Shown here: piece after piece, positions 24,930 through 34,871 of the stretch | Numbering within the stretch: position 1 is the first letter of the stretch | Layout of the letters: each line of letters opens with the position of its first letter | Assembly (NCBI RefSeq): GCF_938028775.1 | Contig: NZ_CALIZG010000008.1 | Coordinates: 127,010 to 191,009 of the forward strand | Source: Mogibacterium diversum_A | GTDB taxonomy: Bacteria > Bacillota > Clostridia > Peptostreptococcales > Anaerovoracaceae | Length of the DNA stretch: 64,000 nt | Reading direction: 5' to 3' | Made by a program: the position numbers and the translations under genes | The notes under the pieces: generated by a model | The model's database searches: none | What the model was told of the DNA's origin: nothing | What the model saw: only the letters and a program-made list of their open reading frames with translations

Positions 24930-25735
24930 TAGTTGCGTTTCTTTCTCTGTGATTTGTTCTTTTCATAGATGAGCACTAGACCATCGAGCGTAAGTCTCTT
25001 TTCAATGACATCTATGCACTTTACTCCATTCTCTACCATTGGAGCAAGCCCACCTGTCGCAATGACTTTAATGGCATCGTAATCCTTCCCGTAGTTTTCT
25101 ACGAGCTCTTTCTTCATGCCTTCAACGATGTATTCGGTAAGCCCCATATGACCATATACTAGTCCCGACTGCATGCCTTCAATGGTATTCTTACAAATCA
25201 TATTTCCTGGGACCTCTAGATCTACATGTGGTAGCTTAGCTGTCTGCTCAAAAAGTGCCTTAGCTGAAATTTTTATCCCGGGTGCAATCGTACCACCTAG
25301 ATAGTCTCCGTCCTCAGTTATCGCGCAGAAAGTCGTAGCTGTTCCAAAATCGATGACAATTAGCGGATTCTTATACTTGTGATGTGCTGCAACGGCATTC
25401 ACAATCCTGTCAGAACCGATTTGGCGCGGGTCGTCACACTTAATCTTGAGCCCCGTCTTCACACCCGTCTCAACAACAAGCGGTGATACGTGCAAATACT
25501 TATAGCACATGTGCTGTAAGGCAAAAAGCAGCGAAGGCACGACAGTGGATATAATCACATCGTCAATGTCAGATGGGTCTATCCCCTCATGTCTGAACAT
25601 CTGCTCGACCAGAATCCCATACTCGTCTGCACTTCGCCTGCTATCTGTAGCAAGTCGCCAGCTGGTAATGAGCTGCGACTTGCTGAACACGCCTATCACT
25701 ATATTTGTATTTCCTACATCTACAGCTAGAAGCAT
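24929..25735 (-). CDS. coaX: Type III pantothenate kinase
   Basis: First step of coenzyme A synthesis, phosphorylation of pantothenate. 268 residues with DVGNTNIVIGVF, GSDRIVNAVAA and DFGTATTF, the CoaX signatures. Overlaps dus by one base and begins 1 base after the PucR-like gene ends. Confidence 0.96.
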   Translation of the reverse strand: MLLAVDVGNTNIVIGVFSKSQLITSWRLATDSRRSADEYGILVEQMFRHEGIDPSDIDDVIISTVVPSLLFALQHMCYKYLHVSPLVVETGVKTGLKIKCDDPRQIGSDRIVNAVAAHHKYKNPLIVIDFGTATTFCAITEDGDYLGGTIAPGIKISAKALFEQTAKLPHVDLEVPGNMICKNTIEGMQSGLVYGHMGLTEYIVEGMKKELVENYGKDYDAIKVIATGGLAPMVENGVKCIDVIEKRLTLDGLVLIYEKNKSQRKKRN

Positions 25736-25736
25736 T

Positions 25737-27308
25737 TTAGTGATCCTCCATTCTCCTTAGAGCCAGTGCCATAGTGAGCCCTGGGATAATTCTGTTTCCT
25801 GTTAGCTCTGCGCCGAGAATCTCATTGATTCGCTTTAGTCTGTATTGAACTGTGTTGTTATGAATATTCATAAACTCTGCAGTCTTGTTACTATTCATTC
25901 CGGCATCAAGCACGAATGTTTCGAGTGTCTCGAGGAGCAACCTTCCCTTATTTAGAGATACTTCTCGTTCAAATGGCTCGAGTAAATCTAGGTAAATCTT
26001 CTTGAGCACACTACTCTGCATCTGAATATTGATACAGTTGCAGACCATCGACATCTCGTACTTAGTAAACACCCTCTTATATGGGAACACAGCCTCTACG
26101 TTATTCCAAGTCTCGTTAATCATCTTGAAACCGTCTATAGCGCTGTCGAGCTCCTCAATACCTGTAGAGTGAAAAATCCTTACATCCTTACGACCTTCCT
26201 TGAGATCATCGTACATTCTGAGGCAATCATTCTTGAGCTGAACGCCCTTCTCTTCACCTGCATCGGCATAAATCATCCCGTAAAATTCATTTCCTTCAAT
26301 GAGTGGAAGTATGCCGAATCCCTTGTCTGATTTATATTTCTCGAGAATATCCTGTGATGCTCGGTTGTTTATCCCATTCGCATAGAATACACTGACAAAC
26401 TGTTTGCCTTTGAGTCCAGCCTCGTCGATTAGGGTGTAGCAGAATGTCAAATCTCCTCTTATAGCTGACTTGATAAATTCAGCCCTTGAATCTCTCTCAG
26501 GAGTGTACTTCCACATACCCATCGCAAGCTCGATAATCTCAGCTAGTTTCTTGATCTCAGTAGCAGAGTAATTGTCCTCATTATCCACAATCATCAAGAT
26601 GTGCTTCTCATTATTTATATCTATAGTTCCCCAGTAAGTGATTACGTCATTAATATTGACCTGGGTGAACATGGTCGAGTGCGACACATCCATCTTCTTG
26701 GCCTGAACTATCGCATTATCAATAGTTTCCTCATGGCGAGTCTCAATCGTGAGTATTGGATTAAACTCAGATGTCATCAAAATAGCCTGATAGTCATTAT
26801 TTATAGCCGCTTCCTTTAGCGCACTCTGGAAGTTTCTATGCTTTTCGAAGTTAAGAAGATGATAAATTGTGTTGTTTAAAATATTGTCACTGTAGTTGTG
26901 TCCGTACAAGATTTTATCAAGTACCTGTTCCATGAGAACGGCATACGTAGTCTCTTTATCGTCTGGAATTACGATAATCAGGAGTCCATTTTCCTCCGCT
27001 GTCTTGATTACCTTTTGGTCTACAGCTCTCACACCTTCCTCATGCAGGAATATTACGAGTGTAGCGATTGCCTTTTTACCAAAACCAACGACAATTCGGC
27101 ACTGAGCATCAATATCATCCTTACAGTTCCAGAAATGGGTAAGAACCATCTGTTCCTTTACTCCGTTACGCTCGATTCCCTTCTCATAATCAATTTCATC
27201 GAAAACTGAGATGGTTCGCACTCTTCTGTCCATCTTTCTCTTGCAGGAAATTACGGTGCTCCCTTTGAACGCATCTAGATTAAGGCAATCTTCTACAGTT
27301 ATCCTCAT
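25737..27308 (-). CDS. PucR-family transcriptional regulator
   Basis: 523 residues: N-terminal PucR-like domain (about 1-130), a central GGDEF-like/GAF-like region, and a C-terminal helix-turn-helix of the PucR_C type with HNNTVQYRLKRINEIL. Such proteins sense purine or amino-acid related metabolites; the signal is unknown here. It lies directly before coaX, without a gap large enough for a separate promoter, so it may be co-transcribed. Confidence 0.85.
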   Translation of the reverse strand: MRITVEDCLNLDAFKGSTVISCKRKMDRRVRTISVFDEIDYEKGIERNGVKEQMVLTHFWNCKDDIDAQCRIVVGFGKKAIATLVIFLHEEGVRAVDQKVIKTAEENGLLIIVIPDDKETTYAVLMEQVLDKILYGHNYSDNILNNTIYHLLNFEKHRNFQSALKEAAINNDYQAILMTSEFNPILTIETRHEETIDNAIVQAKKMDVSHSTMFTQVNINDVITYWGTIDINNEKHILMIVDNEDNYSATEIKKLAEIIELAMGMWKYTPERDSRAEFIKSAIRGDLTFCYTLIDEAGLKGKQFVSVFYANGINNRASQDILEKYKSDKGFGILPLIEGNEFYGMIYADAGEEKGVQLKNDCLRMYDDLKEGRKDVRIFHSTGIEELDSAIDGFKMINETWNNVEAVFPYKRVFTKYEMSMVCNCINIQMQSSVLKKIYLDLLEPFEREVSLNKGRLLLETLETFVLDAGMNSNKTAEFMNIHNNTVQYRLKRINEILGAELTGNRIIPGLTMALALRRMEDH

Positions 27309-27352
27309 TTTATTGCTCCTTCAATTTCTTTGACTCCGATCCTATCGCTCTT

Positions 27353-29557
27353 TTACTCTTTGTCAGCTTCCGTATCATTCTTGGATTCATCTTTAGATTC
27401 AGGCTCTGCTTCCTTTGCTGCATCTGCATCTGTATCCGCATCTACATCAATCTCATCATCTTGCGGCTCTTCTTTAGCATTAGAAGGCCATCCTACGCTA
27501 GACTTCGCTTGTTCTTCTTCAGATAGCTTTTCCGAATCATTATTATCTGCATGGTTGTTTTCTTCTGCAAAAGTAGAGTCTTCAAACTTTAAATCACCAA
27601 CGATAACAGACTGAAGTTCCTTTAGCCTCTCCTCAGCCTCCTGACGTCTCTCTTCCTCGAGTCTTTCACTTTCCTTTGCCTCTGCCTTGTTTAACTCCGC
27701 AATTTCTTTATCACGAGCCTTTACATTCTCAGCAAGCTCCTCAGGTGTGATTTTTCCTTCATAGAGATCATTAAACTGTTCTCCATCAAGTGTCTCGATG
27801 AGCAGAAGGGCCTGAGCAACTCTTTCAAACGCTTCATCATTCTCCTTAAGAATGTTAGTTGTTGCTTCATAGCAGTTCTCGAGTATGTGTTTAATCTCAG
27901 CATCGATTTCTGAAGCAGTTTCCTCGGAATAATTCTGTCTTGTGGAAAAGTCCTTTCCAAGGAACACTTCATCACTTGAGCTAAAGCTCACTGGTCCAAG
28001 CTTTGAGCTAAACCCATACTTTGTAATCATCTGTCTAGCGATAGCTGTTGCACGTTCAAGGTCGTTACTTGCACCGGTGCTTATGTCATCTAGCTTAAGC
28101 GCCTCTGCAACTCTACCGCCTAGTAAATGTTTAATCATATTAACCATGTCACCCTTTGTCATGAAGAACTTTTCATCTTCAGGAAGTGACATCGTGAATC
28201 CGCCTGCCATACCTCTCGGTATGATAGTGATTTGATGAACTGGGTCGGAGTTAGGTATGGCCTTCATAACTATCGCATGTCCGGCTTCGTGGTATGCAGT
28301 AAGCTTTCTCTCAGCCTCAGAAATCACTCTCGATTTCTTTGCAGGGCCAGCCATTACCTTAGTAGTAGCCTCCTCAATTTCATCCATTCTAATCTTAGTA
28401 CCGTTGCGTCTAGCTGTTAAAAGTGCCGCTTCGTTAACCAAGTTCTCGATATCTGCAGGTGAAAAACCAGGTGTTCTCCTAGCGAGAATCTCAATTGTAA
28501 CATCGTCAGCAAGCGGTTTATTCTTGGTGTGAACCTTGAAAATTTCCTCTCTGGCTTTAACGTCAGGCATTCCGATTACAATCTGCCTATCAAATCTGCC
28601 TGGGCGAAGCAGTGCAGGGTCTAGTACATCAGGCCTATTTGTGGCAGCTAAAATAATGATGCCTGAGTTTCCATCGAAACCATCCATCTCAACAAGAAGT
28701 TGATTGAGCGTCTGCTCACGCTCATCATTACCCCCGCCAAGACCAGCACCTCTCTTACGTCCTACGGCATCAATTTCGTCTATGAATATGATGCACGGAG
28801 CATTCTTCTTAGCTTGGTCAAAAAGATCTCTTACACGAGAAGCACCCACACCTACAAACATCTCGACGAAGTCAGAACCTGAAATCGTAAAGAATGGAAC
28901 TCCAGCCTCACCAGCTGTAGCTCTAGAGATGTAAGTCTTACCAGTACCTGGATTTCCTACGAGTAGTACCCCCTTAGGAATTCTAGCACCTAAATTAGAG
29001 TATTTGGAAGGATTCTTAAGGAAATCAACAATCTCCTCGAGCTCCTCTTTTTCTTCCTTTAGCCCAGCTACATCAGCAAAACGTATATTCTTACCATTTT
29101 CTTTGTACAGCTTAGCCCTGTTCTTACCGAACTGGAATGCTTTGTTGTTACCACCCTGACTCATCATGAAGTAGAACAGGAATCCGAGTGCGACAACCAT
29201 AATAATCGTCGGTAGCAGTGAGAAGAAGTTAACACTACTCTGCGGTGGATCGCTAGAAAGCTTCAGCTTACCGGACTTAACCTGCGGGAACACATAGCTG
29301 TTCTCAAGCCAGCTGATTTCAACAACCGATGGCGCATAGGCGTATTCCTTGTTGCCATTCTTTAGCGTTGCCGTCATCTTTCTATCCGTTATATTTATTG
29401 TCTTATATTTTCCTTTTTCAAGGTGAGTTGCAAATGTTGAGAATTTCACTTCGGCAGTCTTCTTCGCACCATCTGCTCCCTTGTAGAAAAAAGCTACTCC
29501 GAGAACAACCGCAAATATAACCAAATATATCGCAAAATTCTTAATAAATCTCTTCAA
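27353..29557 (-). CDS. ftsH: FtsH, membrane AAA+ zinc protease
   Basis: Membrane-anchored ATP-dependent protease for quality control. 734 residues: two transmembrane segments (about 9-25 and 108-132), Walker A GNPGTGKT, Walker B IIFIDEIDAVG, the second region of homology and the zinc site HEAGH. After about residue 615 a long Glu/Asp/Lys-rich tail of more than 100 residues follows, longer and more acidic than in most homologues. Located between tilS and the PucR gene, as is common for tilS-ftsH. Confidence 0.96.
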   Translation of the reverse strand: MKRFIKNFAIYLVIFAVVLGVAFFYKGADGAKKTAEVKFSTFATHLEKGKYKTINITDRKMTATLKNGNKEYAYAPSVVEISWLENSYVFPQVKSGKLKLSSDPPQSSVNFFSLLPTIIMVVALGFLFYFMMSQGGNNKAFQFGKNRAKLYKENGKNIRFADVAGLKEEKEELEEIVDFLKNPSKYSNLGARIPKGVLLVGNPGTGKTYISRATAGEAGVPFFTISGSDFVEMFVGVGASRVRDLFDQAKKNAPCIIFIDEIDAVGRKRGAGLGGGNDEREQTLNQLLVEMDGFDGNSGIIILAATNRPDVLDPALLRPGRFDRQIVIGMPDVKAREEIFKVHTKNKPLADDVTIEILARRTPGFSPADIENLVNEAALLTARRNGTKIRMDEIEEATTKVMAGPAKKSRVISEAERKLTAYHEAGHAIVMKAIPNSDPVHQITIIPRGMAGGFTMSLPEDEKFFMTKGDMVNMIKHLLGGRVAEALKLDDISTGASNDLERATAIARQMITKYGFSSKLGPVSFSSSDEVFLGKDFSTRQNYSEETASEIDAEIKHILENCYEATTNILKENDEAFERVAQALLLIETLDGEQFNDLYEGKITPEELAENVKARDKEIAELNKAEAKESERLEEERRQEAEERLKELQSVIVGDLKFEDSTFAEENNHADNNDSEKLSEEEQAKSSVGWPSNAKEEPQDDEIDVDADTDADAAKEAEPESKDESKNDTEADKE

Positions 29558-29645
29558 TTATCGTACCCCTCATATTTCTTTAGTAATATTTTTGGTCTAA
29601 AATTTGTTATTTTACACAAACTGTCGTGTTATTTTATCATACGAA

Positions 29646-31118
29646 TTAGCGCAGTTCAAGAAACAAAACCCTCTCTGAACTGTTGTCAACCTGATATTTT
29701 TGTGAATATTTCCCCTTAATCCTATATCGCGCTGACTTAAACATTTCATTAGGTAAAATCCAAAGTATTTCACTACCTATTGCAGCCAATTTTATTTCAT
29801 CTCGAGATGTCTTTGGTACCTTCTCATCTACTAAAAAATCCTGTAGCTTTTTGCTGCCGTTTCCTGTTCCGATATAGTCCCCAGACCTTCTGGTGCGCAG
29901 TCTAACGTCAAGTCTGGAGCTTTCATCTGATACGCCAATCATTTCCGCTTTAAATCCCCTTTCCTTAAACAGCTTGTCTAGGTCAAATGCTGCATATGGA
30001 TTATCTTTTTCTTCGCTACCTTCTGCACTTCCTCTGAACTCTTGATATTCTGCAATAGATATAGCTTTTGTAGAAATCCCTCTTATATCATGCCTTCCTG
30101 AACCTGAGCGAGGTTCATTCACGTATTTTTTCTGTAAAAACACCAGCCTCTCATATCTGCGCTCTGCTGTTATTCCCCCAGGCAAGTCATAGCTTGCTGA
30201 AGGGCTCCTTGAATCGATGATTCCTACTAATGAATTGACGAGCTCATAGGTTGGATGAACATCCTCTGCCTCAAGCATCATAGCTGCTATACGCCTCTTT
30301 AGCGCTTTATGCACATCCCTCACTTTATAAAGCTTATATTCATGATTACCAGAGGCAATTGCCTCATATATTTTCACAGCTTCCTTCATCATGTATTCAT
30401 CATCACAAGCCGCTGACTCGCTCAGCCGTGTAATTGCCTTTCGAAATGAAGGATTATAATCTCTTTCGAGCTCTGGTATCAGTTCAAGTCTAATCTTATT
30501 ACGGCTGTATATAGGCTCTTCATTGCTCTTATCTATGCTTGGTTTTAGACCGTAGTCATTTACATATACCTCAATCTCGGTTCGACTTATACCTATAAGT
30601 GGTCTTATTACAGTGTATCCATGCTCGTCTAACCTTCTAATAGGTATACCAGCTAAACCACGAACTGCAGTGCCACGCAGTATATGAAACAGTACAGTCT
30701 CAACTTGATCGTCCGCGTTCTGAGCCACTGCTATCTTTATTCTATCTCTAGGTGTTCCGCAACGTTCTAGTTCATACGCCATATCAGAAAATGCTTCGTA
30801 GCGAACCTTGCGGCCAGCCTCTTCTTCCGATATCCTTTCGCGTTCTGCGATCTCCTTACAGTCGCAGATAACAAGTTTAAATGGAATACCAAGCTCTATG
30901 CATATGCGTCTAGCATGTTCTGCCTCAACATCACAGTCCACAGGTCTAATCTTATGATTAATATGGACCGCATATATTGATATTCCAAGCTCCTCCCTAG
31001 CTGAATTCAGCGCATGAAGAAGTGTCAGTGAATCAGGTCCACCCGAAAAACCGACTATTACTTTATCTCCATTTTCTACTGTTTTGCTATCAATAATCTT
31101 TTTTATAATTCCATTCAT
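29646..31118 (-). CDS. tilS: TilS, tRNA-Ile lysidine synthetase
   Basis: Converts C34 of tRNA-Ile2 (CAU) to lysidine, essential for AUA decoding. 490 residues with the ATP pyrophosphatase loop FSGGPDSLTLLH and a C-terminal substrate-binding domain. It precedes ftsH by 88 bases on the same strand, a conserved pair. Confidence 0.94.
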   Translation of the reverse strand: MNGIIKKIIDSKTVENGDKVIVGFSGGPDSLTLLHALNSAREELGISIYAVHINHKIRPVDCDVEAEHARRICIELGIPFKLVICDCKEIAERERISEEEAGRKVRYEAFSDMAYELERCGTPRDRIKIAVAQNADDQVETVLFHILRGTAVRGLAGIPIRRLDEHGYTVIRPLIGISRTEIEVYVNDYGLKPSIDKSNEEPIYSRNKIRLELIPELERDYNPSFRKAITRLSESAACDDEYMMKEAVKIYEAIASGNHEYKLYKVRDVHKALKRRIAAMMLEAEDVHPTYELVNSLVGIIDSRSPSASYDLPGGITAERRYERLVFLQKKYVNEPRSGSGRHDIRGISTKAISIAEYQEFRGSAEGSEEKDNPYAAFDLDKLFKERGFKAEMIGVSDESSRLDVRLRTRRSGDYIGTGNGSKKLQDFLVDEKVPKTSRDEIKLAAIGSEILWILPNEMFKSARYRIKGKYSQKYQVDNSSERVLFLELR

Positions 31119-31197
31119 AGGTATCCCAAGTTAACTCCTAATTAGCGCATTTATGCGTAATCATATGAATATGTTTCCGAATTGCAAATAACTCTGC

Positions 31198-32034
31198 CTA
31201 TAATACCTCTATATTAAAGAAGCGTCTCGCATTTTCTGATGTTATCCGTACTGCTTCATCAAACCCGATGTCCTTTAATAGCGCCATTCTTCTCACAACA
31301 TGCTCAATATACGGCGTCTTATTAGGCCTCCCTCTCTTCGGTTCTGGTGCAAGAAAAGGCGCATCAGTCTCACTCATTATAAACTGAAGCGGTATTCCCT
31401 CTAGTACCTCTACTGTTTTTCTCGCATTTTTAAATGTAAGCGGTCCACCTATAGAGATTGTCGCCCCCAGCTTCACATACTCTCGCGCCAGTTCAAGGGA
31501 ACCCGAATAGCAGTGTAGCTGCACTCTGGCATCAGCAACCATCCCCCCTTGTCCATCTGGTCTCTTGGGAAAATGAGCTTTCCTCTCTTCTCTGAATGCT
31601 CCTTCCTCGATGAGGATATCTCTTGTAAGCGCATCGGCTTCTCTTGTATGAATCATAATCGGCATCATGAGTTCATTCGCAATTCTTATCTGCTTCCTGA
31701 AGAGCTCAATCTGTTCAGCCCTGGAGTCCTTTCCATAGTGGAAGTCTAGACCTATTTCACCGATTGCTTGAACCTTTGGTGCGCTTGCGAGCTCCTTGAT
31801 CCTATCTATATCATCATCAGAGTATGTGAGTGCCTTATCCGGATGAATCCCAACAGCAGCATAGCACCAAGAATAATCAGCTGCATCCTTAATCGCCTGC
31901 TCTGACGATTCTACAGAGTCTCCGACATCGATGATAAACTCCACATCAGACTCTTCTATCTCCCTTGCCCTATCAAGCCGCTCTTCTTCGCTGAACTCTT
32001 CATAATTCAAATGAGTGTGTGCATCAAATAGCAT
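31198..32034 (-). CDS. tatD: TatD-family metal-dependent hydrolase
   Basis: Predicted metal-dependent DNase/hydrolase of TIM-barrel type. 278 residues with DAHTHLNYEEF, GEIGLDFHYG, HTREA, HCYSG and a late SETDAPFLAP, giving all metal residues. It has an insertion near residues 150-165 (KRPDGQGG) not usual in the family. Lies between metG and tilS. Confidence 0.92.
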   Translation of the reverse strand: MLFDAHTHLNYEEFSEEERLDRAREIEESDVEFIIDVGDSVESSEQAIKDAADYSWCYAAVGIHPDKALTYSDDDIDRIKELASAPKVQAIGEIGLDFHYGKDSRAEQIELFRKQIRIANELMMPIMIHTREADALTRDILIEEGAFREERKAHFPKRPDGQGGMVADARVQLHCYSGSLELAREYVKLGATISIGGPLTFKNARKTVEVLEGIPLQFIMSETDAPFLAPEPKRGRPNKTPYIEHVVRRMALLKDIGFDEAVRITSENARRFFNIEVL

Positions 32035-32056
32035 TTTTCTCCCCCTCTTATATTGG

Positions 32057-32090
32057 TAAAAAAGACCTCAAGTCTATACTTGAGGCCTCA
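32057..32090 (-). terminator. Terminator after metG
   Basis: On the minus strand CTCAAG pairs with CTTGAG within a GGCCTCAAG/CTTGAGGTC stem, followed by six T residues. Confidence 0.85.
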
Positions 32091-32096
32091 TTCTTA

Positions 32097-33698
32097 TTAT
32101 TTTTTTCGGTTGTTCTTCTTTATAGCAACCTTTTCCTGTTCTGTATTAGATAGAACTTCAATCTCCTTAGCTACATCTAGCCTTGGGAATAGAGCATCTC
32201 CTTTGTGGACATGTGCCCCAGCCATCATGCGGAACTCTTCGAGATCCGACCACTTTGCCTCTTGATTTGAAATTCCGAGCTGATCTCTCATCCTATCTGA
32301 AGTCGTATGCATATATGGGATGATTAACACAGAAATCATTCTGAGCACCTCTGCTAGATTGCTCATGACTGTATCAAGTTCGGCTTTCTTACTCTCGTCC
32401 TTTGCAAGAACCCAAGGCATCTTTTCGTCGATATACTTGTTAGCTCTCGAAATAACTATCCAAATCTCCTCGAGCGCATTGTTGAAGCGGAATTCATCCA
32501 TGTGAGCTTCAACCTTCGCAGCGCATCCGAGTGCTGTAGCAATCAGGTCACGATCGAAATCATCCTCAGTCGTAGCTTCTGGAACCACTCCGCCGCAATA
32601 CTTTTCAATCATCGAAACGGTTCTCGATAGGAGGTTTCCAAGGTCATTAGCGAGGTCGTAATTGATGCGGTTCAGCATGATTTCGTTGGTATATAGCCCA
32701 TCTTGACCAAAAGTATACTCTCTGAGCAAGAAATACTTAAGCGCATCTATTCCATAACGATCAATTAGAATCTCTGGATCAACAATATTGCCCTTCGATT
32801 TCGACATCTTGCCACCATCGATTAGAATCCATCCGTGACCAAGAACCTTCTTAGGCACTGGCTCGTTCATAGACATGAGCATTGCTGGCCAGATAATGGA
32901 GTGGAATCTTACGATTTCCTTACCTACTAGGTTTATTCCTGGCCAGTACTTTTTGTACTGTTCTTCATCCTCACCAGGGAATCCAAGGGCGGTAATATAG
33001 TTTGATAGTGCATCGAGCCACACATAGATTACGTGTCTCTCATCAATTGGAACTTTGATGCCCCAATCTAATGAAGCTCTCGAGATACATAGGTCCTCGA
33101 GCCCCTGCTCTACAAATGAAATCATCTCCTTCGCACGAGATTCAGGCTGAAGGAATGTGCCATTTCCAAGGAGCTCAACAAGCTTGTCAGAATACTTTGA
33201 TAGCTTAAAGAAGTATGCATCTTCGCTCATCTTCTTAACAGGTCTACCGCAATCAGGGCAGTTTCCTTCTACTAGTTGGCTCTCTGTCCAAAAGGACTCA
33301 CAAGGAGTACAGTACCACCCCTCGTACTTATCCTTATAGATATCACCATTGTCGTACATCTTCATGAAGATTTCCTGAACGCGCTTTTCATGGCGCTCCT
33401 CTGTGGTTCTGATAAAGTCATCATAGCTGATTTCCATCGTCGCCCAGAGTCTCTTAATTGTATCAACAATTGGATCGATATATTCAATCGGTGTCACGCC
33501 AGCTTCTTGTGCACACTTAGCGATCTTCTGACCGTGCTCGTCAGTACCTGTGAGGAATCTTACATCATATCCGGTAAGCCTCTTAAATCTCGCCATCGCG
33601 TCTGCCATAACTGTGCAGTATGTGTGTCCAATATGCAGCTTAGCGCTTGGATAGTATATAGGTGTAGTAATATAAAAAGTGCCCTTTTTTTCCGTCAT
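32097..33698 (-). CDS. metG: Methionyl-tRNA synthetase
   Basis: Charges tRNA-Met. 533 residues with the HIGH-type motif KLHIGHTYC, KMSKSKGN, and zinc-site cysteines CTPC and CPDC. It ends after the anticodon-binding domain and a short basic tail, without the C-terminal EMAP-like tRNA-binding domain. AAAGGG stands 6 bases before ATG 33698; a longer TTG start at 33713 is less likely. Confidence 0.96.
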   Translation of the reverse strand: MTEKKGTFYITTPIYYPSAKLHIGHTYCTVMADAMARFKRLTGYDVRFLTGTDEHGQKIAKCAQEAGVTPIEYIDPIVDTIKRLWATMEISYDDFIRTTEERHEKRVQEIFMKMYDNGDIYKDKYEGWYCTPCESFWTESQLVEGNCPDCGRPVKKMSEDAYFFKLSKYSDKLVELLGNGTFLQPESRAKEMISFVEQGLEDLCISRASLDWGIKVPIDERHVIYVWLDALSNYITALGFPGEDEEQYKKYWPGINLVGKEIVRFHSIIWPAMLMSMNEPVPKKVLGHGWILIDGGKMSKSKGNIVDPEILIDRYGIDALKYFLLREYTFGQDGLYTNEIMLNRINYDLANDLGNLLSRTVSMIEKYCGGVVPEATTEDDFDRDLIATALGCAAKVEAHMDEFRFNNALEEIWIVISRANKYIDEKMPWVLAKDESKKAELDTVMSNLAEVLRMISVLIIPYMHTTSDRMRDQLGISNQEAKWSDLEEFRMMAGAHVHKGDALFPRLDVAKEIEVLSNTEQEKVAIKKNNRKK

Positions 33699-33741
33699 CG
33701 TATTCCCTTTCAAAATCTATAGCATGTGTCAAAGGATTGGT

Positions 33742-33975
33742 TTAATATACGCCGTAGTCCTCGTCTTCTTCTCCCCAATCTACATCTGACCAATCATCCT
33801 CAACAAAAATTTCGTCGAAAATCTTCTTAGTTGCAACGACAAGAGTAGCTCCTGCGATTATGCTGAGACCAGCTATTCTCATGCTCGTTTTGAGCATCTT
33901 CTGTCTTCTAGCTGCTTTTCCCTCTTCAATTAGAAGTGCTTTTTCTGCATCTGTCATACGTCTTCTTCTAACCAT
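33742..33975 (-). CDS. Small membrane protein, unknown
   Basis: 77 residues: a basic start (MVRRRR), one hydrophobic helix at about 32-50 and a strongly acidic tail (DDWSDVDWGEEDEDYG). AGGAGG stands before the ATG. No family recognised. Charge layout predicts the N-terminus inside and the acidic tail outside if it is membrane-inserted with the positive-inside rule. It lies upstream of metG by 43 bases. Confidence 0.6.
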   Translation of the reverse strand: MVRRRRMTDAEKALLIEEGKAARRQKMLKTSMRIAGLSIIAGATLVVATKKIFDEIFVEDDWSDVDWGEEDEDYGVY

Positions 33976-34030
33976 TATATCCTCCTTGCCATCAGGCAGT
34001 AATTACATGTGTTACTTCTCTCGATTATAT

Positions 34031-34061
34031 CTAAATACCTTGTTTTTTTCAAGGTGTTTAG
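34031..34061. repeat. Inverted repeat upstream of the small membrane gene
   Basis: CTAAATACCTTG and CAAGGTGTTTAG form a 12-bp stem (one mismatch) over seven T residues. It may be an attenuator or operator for the gene at 33742, which starts 56 bases away. Confidence 0.45.
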
Positions 34062-34141
34062 ATGTTGACCTTATACATTTAGCCATTTCGTCAGAAGGCA
34101 ATAAACCGCACATGTGCTTCGTTGTCTTGTATATATCATAT

Positions 34142-34193
34142 AAAAAGCGATAATCTTCTCTGATGATGAGAATTGATTATCGCCTATATTTTA
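34142..34193 (-). terminator. Terminator of the fatty acid/biotin operon
   Basis: On the minus strand GCGATAATC plus TTCTC pair with GAGAA plus GATTATCGC, followed by five T residues, 22 bases after bioY. Confidence 0.85.
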
Positions 34194-34214
34194 TTCATAT
34201 ATTAAGACATTTAA

Positions 34215-34847
34215 CTAGTTGGCATTTTCAAAGTTTACACCTAGTATACTCTTAAGCTTTCCGCCTACGCAAAATGCTACATGAAGCTTTATCATATCTC
34301 CAATTATGAACGGCAGTACCGTAAGCTGGAGAACTTTCGTAAATGGAATATTATTTCCAAGATGTACACTCTGCACAAAATAGAAGTATACCGCACCTAC
34401 CGCATATATCACAAAGGTCGCTATAGCAAGGCTAGCATATCTCTTCACATTTGAACTTGACTCATAGCCTGCACCTACTATATATGCTGCTAATATGAAC
34501 GCTATTATGAACCCAAATGTTGGAGCAAATATATACTGCGGTCCTCCTTTTAATCCGGCAAATACCGGAAGTCCAACAAGCCCTGCTATTACATACACTG
34601 TAACAGCCATCACACCGAGCCTCTTGCCCATAGTTATTCCTATCGAGAGCACTACGAGCGATTGCAGACTAATGGGAACTGGGCCGATTGGTATGGAAAT
34701 CGCAGACCCTATTACGAGAAGAGCTGTCGCAAGTCCGACGCTTGTAATAGTGCGTGCGTCTAGTCGGTTGTGGCTTTTAACGTGACCATTATTACAATTC
34801 TTGTTAATATCGCAAATGTCGTTTTCTTTATTTCGATTCTTATCCAT
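34215..34847 (-). CDS. bioY: BioY, biotin ECF transporter S component
   Basis: Membrane subunit binding biotin for uptake through an ECF module. 210 residues with about six hydrophobic segments and the BioY signature region GLVGLPVFAGLKGGPQYIF (core GLPVFAG, GGP). ATG 34847 has AAAAGG 6 bases upstream; an earlier start at 34868 has none. It is the last gene of the fatty acid operon, next to birA, and supplies the cofactor for AccB. ECF ATPases are elsewhere. Confidence 0.93.
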   Translation of the reverse strand: MDKNRNKENDICDINKNCNNGHVKSHNRLDARTITSVGLATALLVIGSAISIPIGPVPISLQSLVVLSIGITMGKRLGVMAVTVYVIAGLVGLPVFAGLKGGPQYIFAPTFGFIIAFILAAYIVGAGYESSSNVKRYASLAIATFVIYAVGAVYFYFVQSVHLGNNIPFTKVLQLTVLPFIIGDMIKLHVAFCVGGKLKSILGVNFENAN

Positions 34848-34871
34848 TTTTAACCTTTTCTTTCTCATCTG

